From Citrobacter youngae (lineage in GTDB: Bacteria > Pseudomonadota > Gammaproteobacteria > Enterobacterales > Enterobacteriaceae): 64,000 bases of DNA. Made by a program: the position numbers and the translations under genes. The notes beneath the pieces are model-generated. The model ran no database searches. It was not told the origin of the DNA and saw nothing but the letters and a program-made list of their open reading frames with translations. Positions 9,173 through 18,490 of the stretch are shown piece by piece (position 1 is the stretch's first letter; the number at the start of each line of letters is the position of its first letter). The DNA lies in contig NZ_RPOI01000010.1 in the NCBI RefSeq assembly GCF_003818115.1, positions 1-64,000 on the forward strand. The letters run 5' to 3'.

Positions 9173-10711
9173 TTATTTCAAATCCGCGTCATCAAAACTA
9201 AACCCGGTGTCGGGCATGATCCAGAATCCGGTCAAATTCGTACTGTGCGCCGAGATCAGTTTCTCCACCACCAGCGGGATCCACGGCGACTCTTTCCAGA
9301 TGATATCCTGCGCGTCCTTGTACAGCTTCGCTTTCTGCGCCGGATCGTTGGTTTGCAAGGCCGCCGCTAAATCACTGTCCACCTGCTTATTGCTGTAGAA
9401 CGCGGTATTAAACAAGGTTGGCGGCCAGTTCTGTGACGCAAACAGCGGCGACAACGCCCAGTCCGCTTCGCCTGTAGACGCCGACCAGCCGGTGTAGAAC
9501 ATCCGTACCCCGCTTTCTTTCTGCGCCTTACCCTCGACTTCCGCCGCCCGCTGCCCGGCATCCATCGCCGTCACCTGAGCCTTCACGCCCACCTGCGCCA
9601 GTTGCTGCTGGGTAAATTGCAGCACTTTCTGCGCGGTGCTGTGGTTATGGGATGACCACAGCGTGGTGGTAAAGCCGTTGGGATAACCCGCTTCTTTCAG
9701 CAATTGGCGTGCTTTTGCCGGATCGTAAGGCCACGGCGTGTAGCTTTGCGCATAGGCTATTGATGGCGGAAGAACGCCTGTTGCCGGCGTGGCGTAACCG
9801 GCAAAAGCCACTTTCACCAGCGCCTGACGGTTGATGGCATAATTCAACGCCTCGCGCACCTTCGGATTATCGAACGGTTTTTGCGTGACGTTCATGCTGA
9901 TATAACGCTGCATAATAGACGGGCTGGCGACCAGTTCCAGGTTTTTATTCTTCGCCAGTAACGCCGCCTGCTCGTACGGAATAGGGAAAGCAAACTGCGC
10001 TTCCCCGGTTTGCAGCATTGCCGCACGCGTGTTGTTGTCCGTTACCGGACGCCAGGTAATCGTATCCAGCTTTGGCAACCCTTGCTGCCAGTAACCCGCG
10101 AACTTCTTAACCTTCACAAAATCCGTCTGATTCCAGGTATCAAGCTGATATGGCCCGGTGCCGACAGGATGGAAACCAATCTCCTTGCCATATTTCTCCA
10201 GCGCGGCGGGAGAAATCATCGCCGTAGCCGGATGCGCCAGAATATTGATAAAGGCAGAGAATGGCTGCTTCAGCGTAATCTTCACCGTAGCAGGATCAAC
10301 CACCTCGGTTTTATCGATATTCTTATACAGGTTATAGCGTTTAAGGTGATTTTCCGGATTGCTGGCGCGATCAAGGTTGGCTTTTACCGCAGCCGCATTG
10401 AAGTCAGTCCCATCCTGAAACTTCACGCCCTGTCGCAGTTTAACGGTGTACGTCAGGCCATCATCAGAAACGGTATAGCTTTCCGCCAACACATTTTTCA
10501 GCTTCATCTCTTTATCAAGGCCGAACAGCCCCTGATAAAACGACTTCGCTACCGCCTGCGACAACGTGTCGTTCGCGTCATAGGGGTCGAGCGTGGTGAA
10601 ATTAGACCCTACAGCAACCACCACATCTTTGGCGGCCCAGCCAGGCGATGCGGCCAGCGCAGAGGCCACTCCCACAGCAACCAGCCATTTCCGAGCAACA
10701 ATTTTTGTCAT
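9173..10711 (-). CDS. gsiB: Glutathione-binding periplasmic protein GsiB
   Basis: GsiB captures glutathione in the periplasm and delivers it to GsiCD. It is a family 5 (DppA/OppA-type) solute-binding protein of 512 aa with a signal peptide cleaved after SPGWAA (about residue 26), then the [12 protein letters not shown] and [17 protein letters not shown] segments typical of the family. The ATG at 10711 follows a good ribosome site (AAGGAGAATAAC). The longer frame reading from 10780 overlaps gsiA and is not used. Third gene of the leftward operon. Confidence 0.95.
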   Translation of the reverse strand: MTKIVARKWLVAVGVASALAASPGWAAKDVVVAVGSNFTTLDPYDANDTLSQAVAKSFYQGLFGLDKEMKLKNVLAESYTVSDDGLTYTVKLRQGVKFQDGTDFNAAAVKANLDRASNPENHLKRYNLYKNIDKTEVVDPATVKITLKQPFSAFINILAHPATAMISPAALEKYGKEIGFHPVGTGPYQLDTWNQTDFVKVKKFAGYWQQGLPKLDTITWRPVTDNNTRAAMLQTGEAQFAFPIPYEQAALLAKNKNLELVASPSIMQRYISMNVTQKPFDNPKVREALNYAINRQALVKVAFAGYATPATGVLPPSIAYAQSYTPWPYDPAKARQLLKEAGYPNGFTTTLWSSHNHSTAQKVLQFTQQQLAQVGVKAQVTAMDAGQRAAEVEGKAQKESGVRMFYTGWSASTGEADWALSPLFASQNWPPTLFNTAFYSNKQVDSDLAAALQTNDPAQKAKLYKDAQDIIWKESPWIPLVVEKLISAHSTNLTGFWIMPDTGFSFDDADLK

Positions 10712-10739
10712 GTTATTCTCCTTAAACCCTGCCTGCCTG

Positions 10740-12611
10740 TCATAAACGCGAAAGCGCACTTTCCGCTGGCACGCGCGCAACGTAATGCCCCGGTTCCACT
10801 AACTGTAGTGAAACCGGGGGGATCTCTTCACCGCGTTTGCGGATATTACTGGGGATATCATCCGACAACAGCACGCGCTGTGGTCTTTGATGCGATGGAT
10901 CGGCAACCGGGACTGCCGCCATAAGTTTTCGCGTGTAGGGATGCTGTGGATTTTCAAACACCGCCCGTCGGGTGCCGATCTCAACAATCTGCCCCAGGTA
11001 CATCACCGCCACGCGGTGACTAATACGCTCCACCACCGCCATATCGTGGGAAATAAACAGGTACGCAATACCCATTTCCCGCTGTAGGTCGAGCAACAGA
11101 TTAATAATTTGCCCGCGAATCGAGACATCCAGTGCCGAGACGGACTCATCGGCAATAATCACTTTAGGATTGAGCGCCAACGCCCGGGCTATACAGATAC
11201 GCTGACGCTGACCACCGGAAAATTCGTGCGGATAGCGCCAGGCGTGCTCAGGTAGCAACCCGACACGCTCGAGCAACCATGCGACCCGTTTTGTCGCCGC
11301 ATCGCCTTGCAACAAACCGTGCACCCGCAGTGGCTCTAAGATGGAATATCCCACCGTCTGTCGGGGGTCGAGCGACGCATAAGGGTCCTGGAAGATAAAC
11401 TGGATATCCCGACGCAGCGGCTGCAACTTGCTGGCGGCCAGGGTATCAATGCGTTGTCCCTTGAAGAAAATCTCCCCGCGCTGGGACTCCACCAGACGCA
11501 ACAATGCCCGCCCGGTCGTTGATTTACCACACCCCGACTCGCCTACCAGTGAAAGCGTTTCGCCGGGCCAGAGATCAAAACTGACGTTTTCCACCGCATG
11601 CACCTCACGGGTCACGCGATTAAGGATGCCGCTACGCAGGGGAAAACGTGTCACCAGGTTGCGAACCCGCAGAATCGGCTCTCCCTCAACTACCGTGTCC
11701 TGCTCGGTTTGAGGTTCAACATGATGAGGATCGTGCAGAGAAATAAGCGGGAAGCGTCGCGGAAGGTCATGCCCGCGCATCTCCCCAAGTTGCGGCACTG
11801 CTGCCAACAGCGCTTGAGTGTAAGGATGCTGCGGAGCATGAAAAATCTGCTCAACGCTGCCCGTTTCGACCGCTTCACCCTGGTACATCACCAGCACCCG
11901 GTCAGCGATATCTGCCACCACGCCCATATCGTGGGTGATAAAAATAACGCCCATCGACATCTCTTGCTGCAGCACTTTTATCAGTTGCAGGATCTGTGCC
12001 TGAATCGTGACGTCCAGCGCGGTGGTCGGCTCATCAGCAATCAACACCGCAGGGCGACACGACAGCGCCATGGCAATCATCACACGCTGGCGCATGCCGC
12101 CGGAAAGCTGGTGCGGATAACGCGATAAAATCGCCTTCGCCTCAGGGATTCGCACCTGGTCGAGCATTCGCTTCGCTTCTACCATCGCCTCTTCGTGACT
12201 GGCACCCTGGTGCAAGCGGATAGACTCGGCAATTTGCTCGCCGACGGTAAACACCGGGTTAAGCGATGTCATAGGCTCCTGGAAGATCATCGCGATATCC
12301 GCGCCACGCACATGGCGCATCTGGGCTGCGCTCTGCTCGCCGAGTTCAATCACCTGCCGATTACGCCGCCGTAGCAGCATCGCATCACAGCTTACCTCGC
12401 CGCCCGCCTGTTCAATCAGACGCATCAGCGACAAGGCCGTTACCGATTTTCCGGAACCGGATTCGCCAACAATCGCCAGCGTTTCGCCACGCTTCAGGCG
12501 AAATGACAGATTGCGCACAGCGCTAACGCGTTGCTGCTCCTGTTCAAAGGCAATATTCAGGTTGCTGACGGACAGCACATCACGGGCATCAAGCTCATCA
12601 CTGTGTGGCAA
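10740..12611 (-). CDS. gsiA: Glutathione ABC transporter ATPase GsiA (double ATPase)
   Basis: GsiA powers glutathione import. Two ABC domains are fused in one chain: the first with Walker A GESGSGKS (residues 49-56), signature LSGGMRQRV and Walker B VLIADEP; the second with GESGCGKS at about 357, signature FSGGQRQRI and Walker B VIIADES. The start is probably a TTG at 12611, preceded by AAAAAGGAGATACCG; it gives 623 aa, the E. coli length, and begins MPHSDELDA. No in-frame ATG lies near that point; the next upstream one is inside iaaA. The gene overlaps the end of iaaA by 14 bp, implying translational coupling. The TTG start may limit expression. Confidence 0.93.
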   Translation of the reverse strand: MPHSDELDARDVLSVSNLNIAFEQEQQRVSAVRNLSFRLKRGETLAIVGESGSGKSVTALSLMRLIEQAGGEVSCDAMLLRRRNRQVIELGEQSAAQMRHVRGADIAMIFQEPMTSLNPVFTVGEQIAESIRLHQGASHEEAMVEAKRMLDQVRIPEAKAILSRYPHQLSGGMRQRVMIAMALSCRPAVLIADEPTTALDVTIQAQILQLIKVLQQEMSMGVIFITHDMGVVADIADRVLVMYQGEAVETGSVEQIFHAPQHPYTQALLAAVPQLGEMRGHDLPRRFPLISLHDPHHVEPQTEQDTVVEGEPILRVRNLVTRFPLRSGILNRVTREVHAVENVSFDLWPGETLSLVGESGCGKSTTGRALLRLVESQRGEIFFKGQRIDTLAASKLQPLRRDIQFIFQDPYASLDPRQTVGYSILEPLRVHGLLQGDAATKRVAWLLERVGLLPEHAWRYPHEFSGGQRQRICIARALALNPKVIIADESVSALDVSIRGQIINLLLDLQREMGIAYLFISHDMAVVERISHRVAVMYLGQIVEIGTRRAVFENPQHPYTRKLMAAVPVADPSHQRPQRVLLSDDIPSNIRKRGEEIPPVSLQLVEPGHYVARVPAESALSRL

Positions 12612-13563
12612 CGGTATCTCCTTTTTCCCGATAAATACCAGTGGTGGGCGTGTCGCCTGCGTATCCCCAGGCGCGGTACATGCCTTCGCTGTTAAACGGC
12701 AAAGCCACATTCCCTTCATGATCGATAGCAATTAATCCACCGCTGCCGCCCAGCGCCGGTAATTTTTCCATCACCACGCGTTCACACGCCTCTGATAAAC
12801 TCAGGCCGCCATAATCCATCAATGCCGCAATGTCATAGGCCGCCAGCGCGCGAATAAAAACTTCACCTGTTCCGGTGCAGGAGACGGCCACACTTGCGTT
12901 ATTGGCATAACAGCCTGCGCCGACCAGCGGACTATCCCCCACCCGACCCGGTAATTTGTTGGTCATCCCGCCAGTCGATGTTGCTGCCGCCAGATTGCCA
13001 AACATATCCAGCGCAACCGCACCCACGGTACCCATTTTATTGTTTTCATCCAGCGGGGTCGCACTGTGATCCAGCACCGTTTCACCCGCTGCTTGCGCCG
13101 CCAGCAGCTGTGCATAGCGTTCTGGCGTCGAGAAAATATCCGCCGAAACGCGCTCCATACCCTGGGCAATGGCAAAATTTTCTGCCCCTTCACCAATCAT
13201 CATGACGTGGGGGCTGTGTTCCATCACCAGGCGCGCCGCGAGGATCGGGTTGCGCAGATGACTGACTCCGGCGACAGCACCCGCTTGCAGGGTATTACCA
13301 TCCATGACGCAGGCATCCAGTTCATGGGTTTCATCACGGGTATACACAGCACCAATTCCGGCGTTAAACAGAGGGCACTCTTCCAGTAGGCGCACAGCCT
13401 CAGTGACAACATCCAGCGCGCTTCGGCCCGCTTCTAGCATACGTTGACCGGTTTCAACGATATCTGACAGCGCCTGTATATAACGCAACTCCTGCTCCTG
13501 GCTTAGCTCAGCGCGGGTTATTGCCCCAGCGCCGCCGTGAATTGCAATGACTGCTTTGCCCAT
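12598..13563 (-). CDS. iaaA: Isoaspartyl peptidase / L-asparaginase IaaA
   Basis: IaaA hydrolyses isoaspartyl dipeptides and, more weakly, asparagine. It is an N-terminal nucleophile hydrolase made as a precursor that cuts itself before a threonine. That residue is Thr179 in the [10 protein letters not shown] motif, and the [16 protein letters not shown] and TGTGE segments that bind substrate follow. The ATG at 13563 gives 321 aa, the family length; an ATG three codons upstream (13572) is possible. It is the first gene of the operon with gsiABCD, which joins peptide breakdown to glutathione uptake. Confidence 0.94.
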   Translation of the reverse strand: MGKAVIAIHGGAGAITRAELSQEQELRYIQALSDIVETGQRMLEAGRSALDVVTEAVRLLEECPLFNAGIGAVYTRDETHELDACVMDGNTLQAGAVAGVSHLRNPILAARLVMEHSPHVMMIGEGAENFAIAQGMERVSADIFSTPERYAQLLAAQAAGETVLDHSATPLDENNKMGTVGAVALDMFGNLAAATSTGGMTNKLPGRVGDSPLVGAGCYANNASVAVSCTGTGEVFIRALAAYDIAALMDYGGLSLSEACERVVMEKLPALGGSGGLIAIDHEGNVALPFNSEGMYRAWGYAGDTPTTGIYREKGDTVATQ

Positions 13564-13755
13564 TTTTTTCATCCATTAAGGTGGCAGGTAACGGGGTTAT
13601 AAATATCAGAATTTCTGTGAGTTATTGATTCGATTTTTGAATATAGAAAGATGCAGACGTCATGTAAAGGTAAAGGCCCGCCCCTCACACTTCTTCGCAT
13701 CAGGTCATGCAGCAGTGTTCAACAAACAGGAGATTCCCCGACGTTATTGAATAAA

Positions 13756-14544
13756 TTAATTCAACCGATCGGTAATCTGTTTTTTTGCATAAAACACAAA
13801 GCGTTCAACAGACGGCATACATGCGGCCCAGTTCTGTTTGGTTAACCCCAGATATTCCGCACGCGCAGCCTGCAACGTGGCGGCATGTTCAGTGGGCAAT
13901 TGCGGTATCAGCCAGGACGCAGCCTCATCTTTAGCGACAATATTGCCCGTAACCACGCTATACCAGATGCGTGCCAGAGCAAGGATAATATTCCGCTCGT
14001 CCCCTTCTAAATCGGCCAGTTTCTGCCACATATCAAGGATATGTCGAAATGTTTGTACGATATCGCTAAAAGGGATGACGTTGAATAATCTCTCAGCGGG
14101 TTCACCGAACAACGGTACGCTGGCACGCCGGGCCTGGGTCAGCAGAATGGAAAGGTCGGGATCCACCTGCGCCGGTTCATACACACCAGCGCAGATATCT
14201 TCACGCAACCATTCACCAAACTGCATCTCTCTCGCCGGTGGAAATCGCCACGGTACAATCTGCGAGAACAGTACAACGGTCACTTCCAGCGCACGATACC
14301 GCACGCAGACGCCGGGAGGCGCAGAAATAGCCAGCAAATCCTGCATCAATTTTTTTCTTTGCTGCATATCCAGCGGTTGCCTGATGGTAACCAGTAAATC
14401 GATGTCGCTTTGGGGTTTTAATCCCCCTTCAACAGCAGATCCATACAAATGAATGGCAACGAGATTCCCCTCGAAAATCTGGCGGATGAGCGCACTGGCG
14501 GCATCCACCTGGCGTCGAATGGCGTCCGGGATATTATGAGTCAT
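13756..14544 (-). CDS. aadA: AadA-family aminoglycoside adenylyltransferase, ANT(3'')(9) type
   Basis: The 262-aa protein has the nucleotidyltransferase core GSAVEGGLKPQSDID (Gly35-Ser36, metal ligands Asp47 and Asp49) and then the AadA C-terminal helical domain. It resembles the chromosomal AadA of Salmonella closely along its length. The residues known from that enzyme are all here at the same numbers: catalytic base Glu87, Trp112, Trp173, Asp178 and Asp182. Trp173 and Asp178 are the pair reported to allow streptomycin as well as spectinomycin binding. So it probably adenylylates both drugs. It lies alone between iaaA and moeA, where E. coli has nothing, with no integron or IS sequences nearby. 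Chromosomal relatives can be silent; expression cannot be judged. Confidence 0.85.
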   Translation of the reverse strand: MTHNIPDAIRRQVDAASALIRQIFEGNLVAIHLYGSAVEGGLKPQSDIDLLVTIRQPLDMQQRKKLMQDLLAISAPPGVCVRYRALEVTVVLFSQIVPWRFPPAREMQFGEWLREDICAGVYEPAQVDPDLSILLTQARRASVPLFGEPAERLFNVIPFSDIVQTFRHILDMWQKLADLEGDERNIILALARIWYSVVTGNIVAKDEAASWLIPQLPTEHAATLQAARAEYLGLTKQNWAACMPSVERFVFYAKKQITDRLN

Positions 14545-14719
14545 TTAGCCCCCAGGGAAAAAAGCAGAAACATTGAGTTTATACGGCATTTTTCCTGTCG
14601 CGCTATCCTCTGGCAGAAAACCGTTATCAGATCCGATCCTAAGCCTGAGGTGGCATACTGTCCGCGTCCATTTTCTGACATAATAACCGGATTCGATTTT
14701 GCCCCGCAGGAGTCTTCAC

Positions 14720-15955
14720 ATGGAATTTACCGCCGGACTGATGCCGCTTGAAACGGCTCTCTCTCAGATGCTTTCGCGTATTACCCCACTCACCGCCGTC
14801 GAAACGCTGCCCCTGGTTCAATGCTTTGGTCGTATTCTGGCGACCGACATCGTCTCCCCGATTGATGTCCCTGGATTCGATAACTCTGCAATGGATGGTT
14901 ATGCGGTGCGTTTGGCTGATCTGCAATCCGGCCAGCCGCTCTCCGTTGCAGGTAAAGCCTTTGCCGGTCAGCCTTTCCATGGCGAGTGGCCTGCGGGAAC
15001 CTGCATCCGTATTATGACCGGTGCCCCGGTTCCTGTCGGTTGCGAAGCGGTAGTGATGCAGGAGCAAACGGAACAAACTGACGACGGTGTGCGTTTTACC
15101 GCCGACGTCCGCAGCGGACAAAATATTCGTCTGCGCGGTGAAGATATTGCCAACGGCGCGGTGGTATTTCCCGCCGGGACTCGCCTGACCACCGCCGAGC
15201 TTCCCGTGCTGGCTTCGCTCGGTATTGCCGATGTCCCCGTCGTGCGCAAAGTCCGCGTGGCGTTGTTCTCCACCGGTGATGAACTGCAACTGCCGGGTCA
15301 GCCGCTGGGCGACGGACAGATTTATGATACTAACCGTCTGACCGTACATCTGATGCTGCAGCAGTTGGGCTGCGAGGTGATCAACTTAGGGATTATTCGT
15401 GACGATCCCAACGCGCTGCGCGCCGCGTTTATCGAAGCCGACAGCCAGGCCGATGTCGTTATCAGTTCCGGTGGTGTTTCTGTTGGCGAAGCGGATTACA
15501 CCAAAACCATTCTGGAAGAACTGGGAGAAATTGCCTTCTGGAAATTGGCCATCAAACCCGGTAAACCGTTCGCCTTTGGCAAACTAAGCAACAGCTGGTT
15601 TTGCGGCCTGCCGGGTAACCCGGTGTCAGCGGCCCTCACCTTTTATCAACTGGTCCAACCGCTACTGGCGAAACTCAGCGGTAACACCGCCTGCGGACTG
15701 CCGCCACGCCAGCGCGTGCGCAGCGCATCACGTCTGAAGAAAACGCCTGGCCGTCTGGATTTTCAGCGCGGTGTATTACAGCGTACCGCAGAAGGCGAAC
15801 TGGAAGTCACCACTACCGGACATCAGGGCTCGCATATTTTTAGCTCCTTTAGCCTGGGCAACTGTTTTATCGTGCTGGAACGCGACCGTGGTAACGTCGA
15901 AGCCGGAGAATGGGTTGAGGTCGAGCCGTTTAACGCACTGTTTGGAGGCCTGTAA
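14720..15955 (+). CDS. moeA: Molybdopterin molybdenumtransferase MoeA
   Basis: MoeA inserts molybdate into adenylylated molybdopterin in the last step of molybdenum cofactor synthesis. The 411-aa product shows the N-terminal region with [16 protein letters not shown], the MoCF-biosynthesis domain with the STGDEL and [13 protein letters not shown] motifs and the KPGKPFAFG segment, then the C-terminal barrel domain. The ATG at 14720 ([10 protein letters not shown]) is the family start; an earlier in-frame start at 14699 is less likely. The stop overlaps the moeB start by one base (TAATG), so the two genes are co-translated. Confidence 0.96.
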   Translation: MEFTAGLMPLETALSQMLSRITPLTAVETLPLVQCFGRILATDIVSPIDVPGFDNSAMDGYAVRLADLQSGQPLSVAGKAFAGQPFHGEWPAGTCIRIMTGAPVPVGCEAVVMQEQTEQTDDGVRFTADVRSGQNIRLRGEDIANGAVVFPAGTRLTTAELPVLASLGIADVPVVRKVRVALFSTGDELQLPGQPLGDGQIYDTNRLTVHLMLQQLGCEVINLGIIRDDPNALRAAFIEADSQADVVISSGGVSVGEADYTKTILEELGEIAFWKLAIKPGKPFAFGKLSNSWFCGLPGNPVSAALTFYQLVQPLLAKLSGNTACGLPPRQRVRSASRLKKTPGRLDFQRGVLQRTAEGELEVTTTGHQGSHIFSSFSLGNCFIVLERDRGNVEAGEWVEVEPFNALFGGL

Positions 15956-16704
15956 TGGCAGAACTCAGCGACCAGGAGATGATGCGCTATAACCGGCAAA
16001 TCATTCTGCGCGGCTTCGATTTCGAAGGTCAGGAAGCGCTCAAGGAGGCGCGGGTACTGGTCGTTGGTCTGGGAGGGCTGGGATGCGCGGCAACTCAGTA
16101 TCTGGCGGGCGCGGGCATCGGACATTTAACCCTGCTCGACTTTGACACGGTCTCCGTGTCGAACCTCCAGCGCCAGACGCTGCACAGCGATGCGACCGTT
16201 GGACAGCCGAAAGTGCTCTCCGCCCGCGACGCCCTGGCGCGAATCAACCCCTATATCGCCATTACGCCAGTGAATGCGCTGCTGGACGAGAGCGAGATTC
16301 ACTCGCTTATCGCCGAACACGATTTGGTGCTGGACTGTACGGATAACGTCAGCATCCGCAATCAGCTGAATTCAGGATGCTTTGCCGCCGGGGTTCCGCT
16401 GGTTTCCGGTGCGGCAATTCGCATGGAAGGGCAAATTACCGTCTTTACGTATCAGGAAGGCGAGCCCTGCTACCGTTGCCTGAGCCGTCTGTTCGGTGAA
16501 AACGCCCTGACCTGCGTCGAGGCAGGCGTGATGGCCCCGCTAATCGGCGTGATCGGATCGTTACAGGCGATGGAAGCCATTAAGCTGCTGGCAAGCTACG
16601 GTAAACCGGCGTCTGGAAAAATCGTCATGTACGACGCCATGACCTGCCAGTTTCGCGAAATGAAGCTGATGCGTAATCCGGGGTGCGAGGTTTGTAGTCG
16701 GTAA
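15955..16704 (+). CDS. moeB: Molybdopterin-synthase adenylyltransferase MoeB
   Basis: MoeB adenylylates the C-terminal glycine of MoaD (encoded at 59876-60121) so that it can be converted to a thiocarboxylate sulfur donor. The 249-aa protein is an E1-like enzyme with the nucleotide loop VGLGGLGC near residue 40, the catalytic Asp in LDCTDN and two zinc CxxC pairs, CYRC and CEVC near the C-terminus. It overlaps moeA by one base. The transcript probably ends in the REP region that follows. Confidence 0.96.
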   Translation: MAELSDQEMMRYNRQIILRGFDFEGQEALKEARVLVVGLGGLGCAATQYLAGAGIGHLTLLDFDTVSVSNLQRQTLHSDATVGQPKVLSARDALARINPYIAITPVNALLDESEIHSLIAEHDLVLDCTDNVSIRNQLNSGCFAAGVPLVSGAAIRMEGQITVFTYQEGEPCYRCLSRLFGENALTCVEAGVMAPLIGVIGSLQAMEAIKLLASYGKPASGKIVMYDAMTCQFREMKLMRNPGCEVCSR

Positions 16705-16708
16705 AAAA

Positions 16709-16785
16709 GTCGGGTGGCGGCTTCGCCTTACCCGACCTACAACGGCTCGAACGTAGGCCGGGTAAGCGTTAGCGCCACCCGGCAA
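16709..16785. repeat. BIME between moeB and fsaA
   Basis: CGGGTGGCGGCTTCGCC with TTACCCGAC, followed by CGTAGGCCGGGTAAGCG and CGCCACCCGGC, form two linked palindromes of the REP type. They lie between convergent moeB and fsaA and leave little spacer. Confidence 0.85.
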
Positions 16786-16790
16786 CAGCA

Positions 16791-17453
16791 TCAGATCGAC
16801 GTGCGACCAAATGCGCTCTGCCAGTCGTGCTCAAACTTCGCCACGGCAGCATCAACGGCTGGAGAGCTAATCATCTGCTGAGCGACATCCAGCGGCAGCG
16901 TGATGGACTCACAGCCGACCAGCAGGCAATCCAGCGCCTGACGCGGCGTTTTGAAACTGGCTGCCAGCACTTTGGCGTGCGGGGCATGCATTTTCAATAA
17001 GGCCTGCAGATCGGTCACCGTCTGAATGCCGTCGCCCCCCTGAGCGTCCACGCGGTTAACGTATGGCGCAACATATTCGGCGCCAGCCAGCGCAGCTAAA
17101 AGCCCCTGAGCAGCACCGTAAACCGCGGTCCCCAGCGTCGGGATGCCCTCTTCTTTCAGCAATTTAATTGCTGCCAGACCCTCTGCCGTGACCGGCACTT
17201 TCACGACGATATCCGCGATGATTGCCCGCAGTTTACGCGCATCGCTGACCATCCCTTCGGCGGTGGTCGCCATTACCTGTGCAAACAGGCGGCCTTGCCC
17301 ACCCATCGCGTCCTGCAATTGCGGCAGTAACACGTCCAGCGTCTGCTTACCTGCCGCCACAATGCTTGGGTTAGTGGTCACCCCTGCCAACGGAAAAACA
17401 CGCGCCAGCGCTTTTACCGCGGCAACATCAGACGTATCTAAATAGAGTTCCAT
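16791..17453 (-). CDS. fsaA: Fructose-6-phosphate aldolase FsaA
   Basis: FsaA reversibly cleaves fructose 6-phosphate to dihydroxyacetone and glyceraldehyde 3-phosphate. The 220-aa length matches E. coli. It has the transaldolase fold with the Schiff-base lysine Lys85 in [11 protein letters not shown], plus the VTTNPS motif and the [21 protein letters not shown] segment. A second ATG one codon upstream (17456) is also possible. It is divergent from pflE, and the intergenic region holds a motif shared with ybiV and ybiU. Confidence 0.95.
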   Translation of the reverse strand: MELYLDTSDVAAVKALARVFPLAGVTTNPSIVAAGKQTLDVLLPQLQDAMGGQGRLFAQVMATTAEGMVSDARKLRAIIADIVVKVPVTAEGLAAIKLLKEEGIPTLGTAVYGAAQGLLAALAGAEYVAPYVNRVDAQGGDGIQTVTDLQALLKMHAPHAKVLAASFKTPRQALDCLLVGCESITLPLDVAQQMISSPAVDAAVAKFEHDWQSAFGRTSI

Positions 17454-17516
17454 CACCTTTCCTCAAACGAATAATTAGCATGAATAAAAGGTAGCACGGC
17501 GAAACCTCGCGGTTAG

Positions 17517-17530
17517 TTGACGCACGTCAA
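17517..17530. promoter_or_regulatory. Candidate FNR/CRP-like palindrome between fsaA and pflE
   Basis: TTGAC-GCAC-GTCAA is a perfect 14-bp interrupted palindrome with the spacing of FNR sites (TTGAT-N4-ATCAA), but with C/G at the fifth position of each arm. It is 56 bp before the pflE start. A glycyl-radical enzyme works only without oxygen, so FNR control would make sense. Which CRP/FNR-family protein binds is not known. Confidence 0.4.
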
Positions 17531-17534
17531 TATA

Positions 17535-17550
17535 ACTTTCATTCGAAAGT
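17535..17550. promoter_or_regulatory. Shared operator-like motif, copy upstream of pflE
   Basis: ACTTTCATTCGAAAGT is a 16-bp imperfect palindrome with ACTTT/CGAAAGT arms, 36 bp before the pflE start. The first 14 bases recur exactly before ybiV (21010-21023) and with one change before ybiU (22029-22042, opposite strand). The regulator is unknown. Confidence 0.5.
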
Positions 17551-17585
17551 AATTTAATCTTTATACGAAAGAAAAGAGGCCGCTT

Positions 17586-18485
17586 ATGATTTTCAATATC
17601 CAGCGCTATTCCACGCATGATGGTCCAGGTATCCGCACCGTGGTGTTCCTTAAGGGATGCTCACTGGGCTGTCGGTGGTGCCAGAATCCGGAAAGCCGCG
17701 CCCGGACGCGGGATCTGCTCTATGACGCACGTCTGTGCCTTGATGGTTGCGATCTTTGTGCTCAGGCGGCACCGGAGGTGATTGAGCGGGCACTGAGCGG
17801 GTTGCTGATTCATCGCGAAAAACTGACCGATGATGCTCTGACGGCGCTGACCCACTGCTGCCCTACCCAGGCGCTGACCGTCTGTGGAGAGGTAAAAAGC
17901 GTGGACGAAATCATGGCGACCGTATTGCGGGATAAACCGTTTTACGACCGCAGCGGAGGGGGACTCACGCTTTCCGGCGGCGAACCGTTTATGCAGCCAG
18001 AGCTGGCGGCTGAATTGTTCCAGGCCAGCCACGAAGCAGGCATTCATACGGCAGTAGAAACCTGTTTGCATGTTCCCTGGAAGTATATTGAGCCGTCATT
18101 ACCCTACGTTGATCTGTTCCTGGCCGATTTAAAGCATGTCGCCGACGCGCCGTTTAAACAGTGGACCGATGGCAGCGCCTCTCGCGTGCTGGAAAACCTG
18201 AAAAAACTGGCCGCCGCCGGTAAAAAAATAATTATCCGCGTCCCGCTGATTCAGGGATTCAACGCTGACGAAGCAGCTATTCAGGCCATTACCGATTTTG
18301 CCGCCGACGAACTCCACGTCGGAGAGATCCATTTTTTGCCCTACCACACGCTGGGCATCAACAAGTACAACTTACTCAATCAACCCTACAACGCCCCGGA
18401 TAAACCGCTTGATGCGCCTGCGCTGCTCAAATTTGCCCAGCAGTACGCCAGCCTTAAAGGTTTAACCGCGACCCTACGAGGATAA
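17586..18485 (+). CDS. pflE: Glycyl-radical enzyme activating enzyme PflE (YbiY)
   Basis: This radical SAM activase abstracts hydrogen from the glycine of its partner, here PflF encoded 5 bp downstream. The 299-aa protein has CxxxCxxC at C25, C29 and C32 (CSLGCRWC). Behind it is one extra cysteine cluster (C51, C55, C58 and the CC pair in THCCPTQ), which probably binds an auxiliary [4Fe-4S] cluster. The [10 protein letters not shown] motif contacts SAM. The gene is divergent from fsaA. The partner's substrate has not been established, so the pathway stays open. Confidence 0.92.
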   Translation: MIFNIQRYSTHDGPGIRTVVFLKGCSLGCRWCQNPESRARTRDLLYDARLCLDGCDLCAQAAPEVIERALSGLLIHREKLTDDALTALTHCCPTQALTVCGEVKSVDEIMATVLRDKPFYDRSGGGLTLSGGEPFMQPELAAELFQASHEAGIHTAVETCLHVPWKYIEPSLPYVDLFLADLKHVADAPFKQWTDGSASRVLENLKKLAAAGKKIIIRVPLIQGFNADEAAIQAITDFAADELHVGEIHFLPYHTLGINKYNLLNQPYNAPDKPLDAPALLKFAQQYASLKGLTATLRG

Positions 18486-18490
18486 TCGCC

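Noticed and set aside
10010-10924. 304-codon forward frame opposite gsiB
   Set aside because: Spans the gsiB-gsiA junction antisense, with no domain and with residue composition of a shadow frame.
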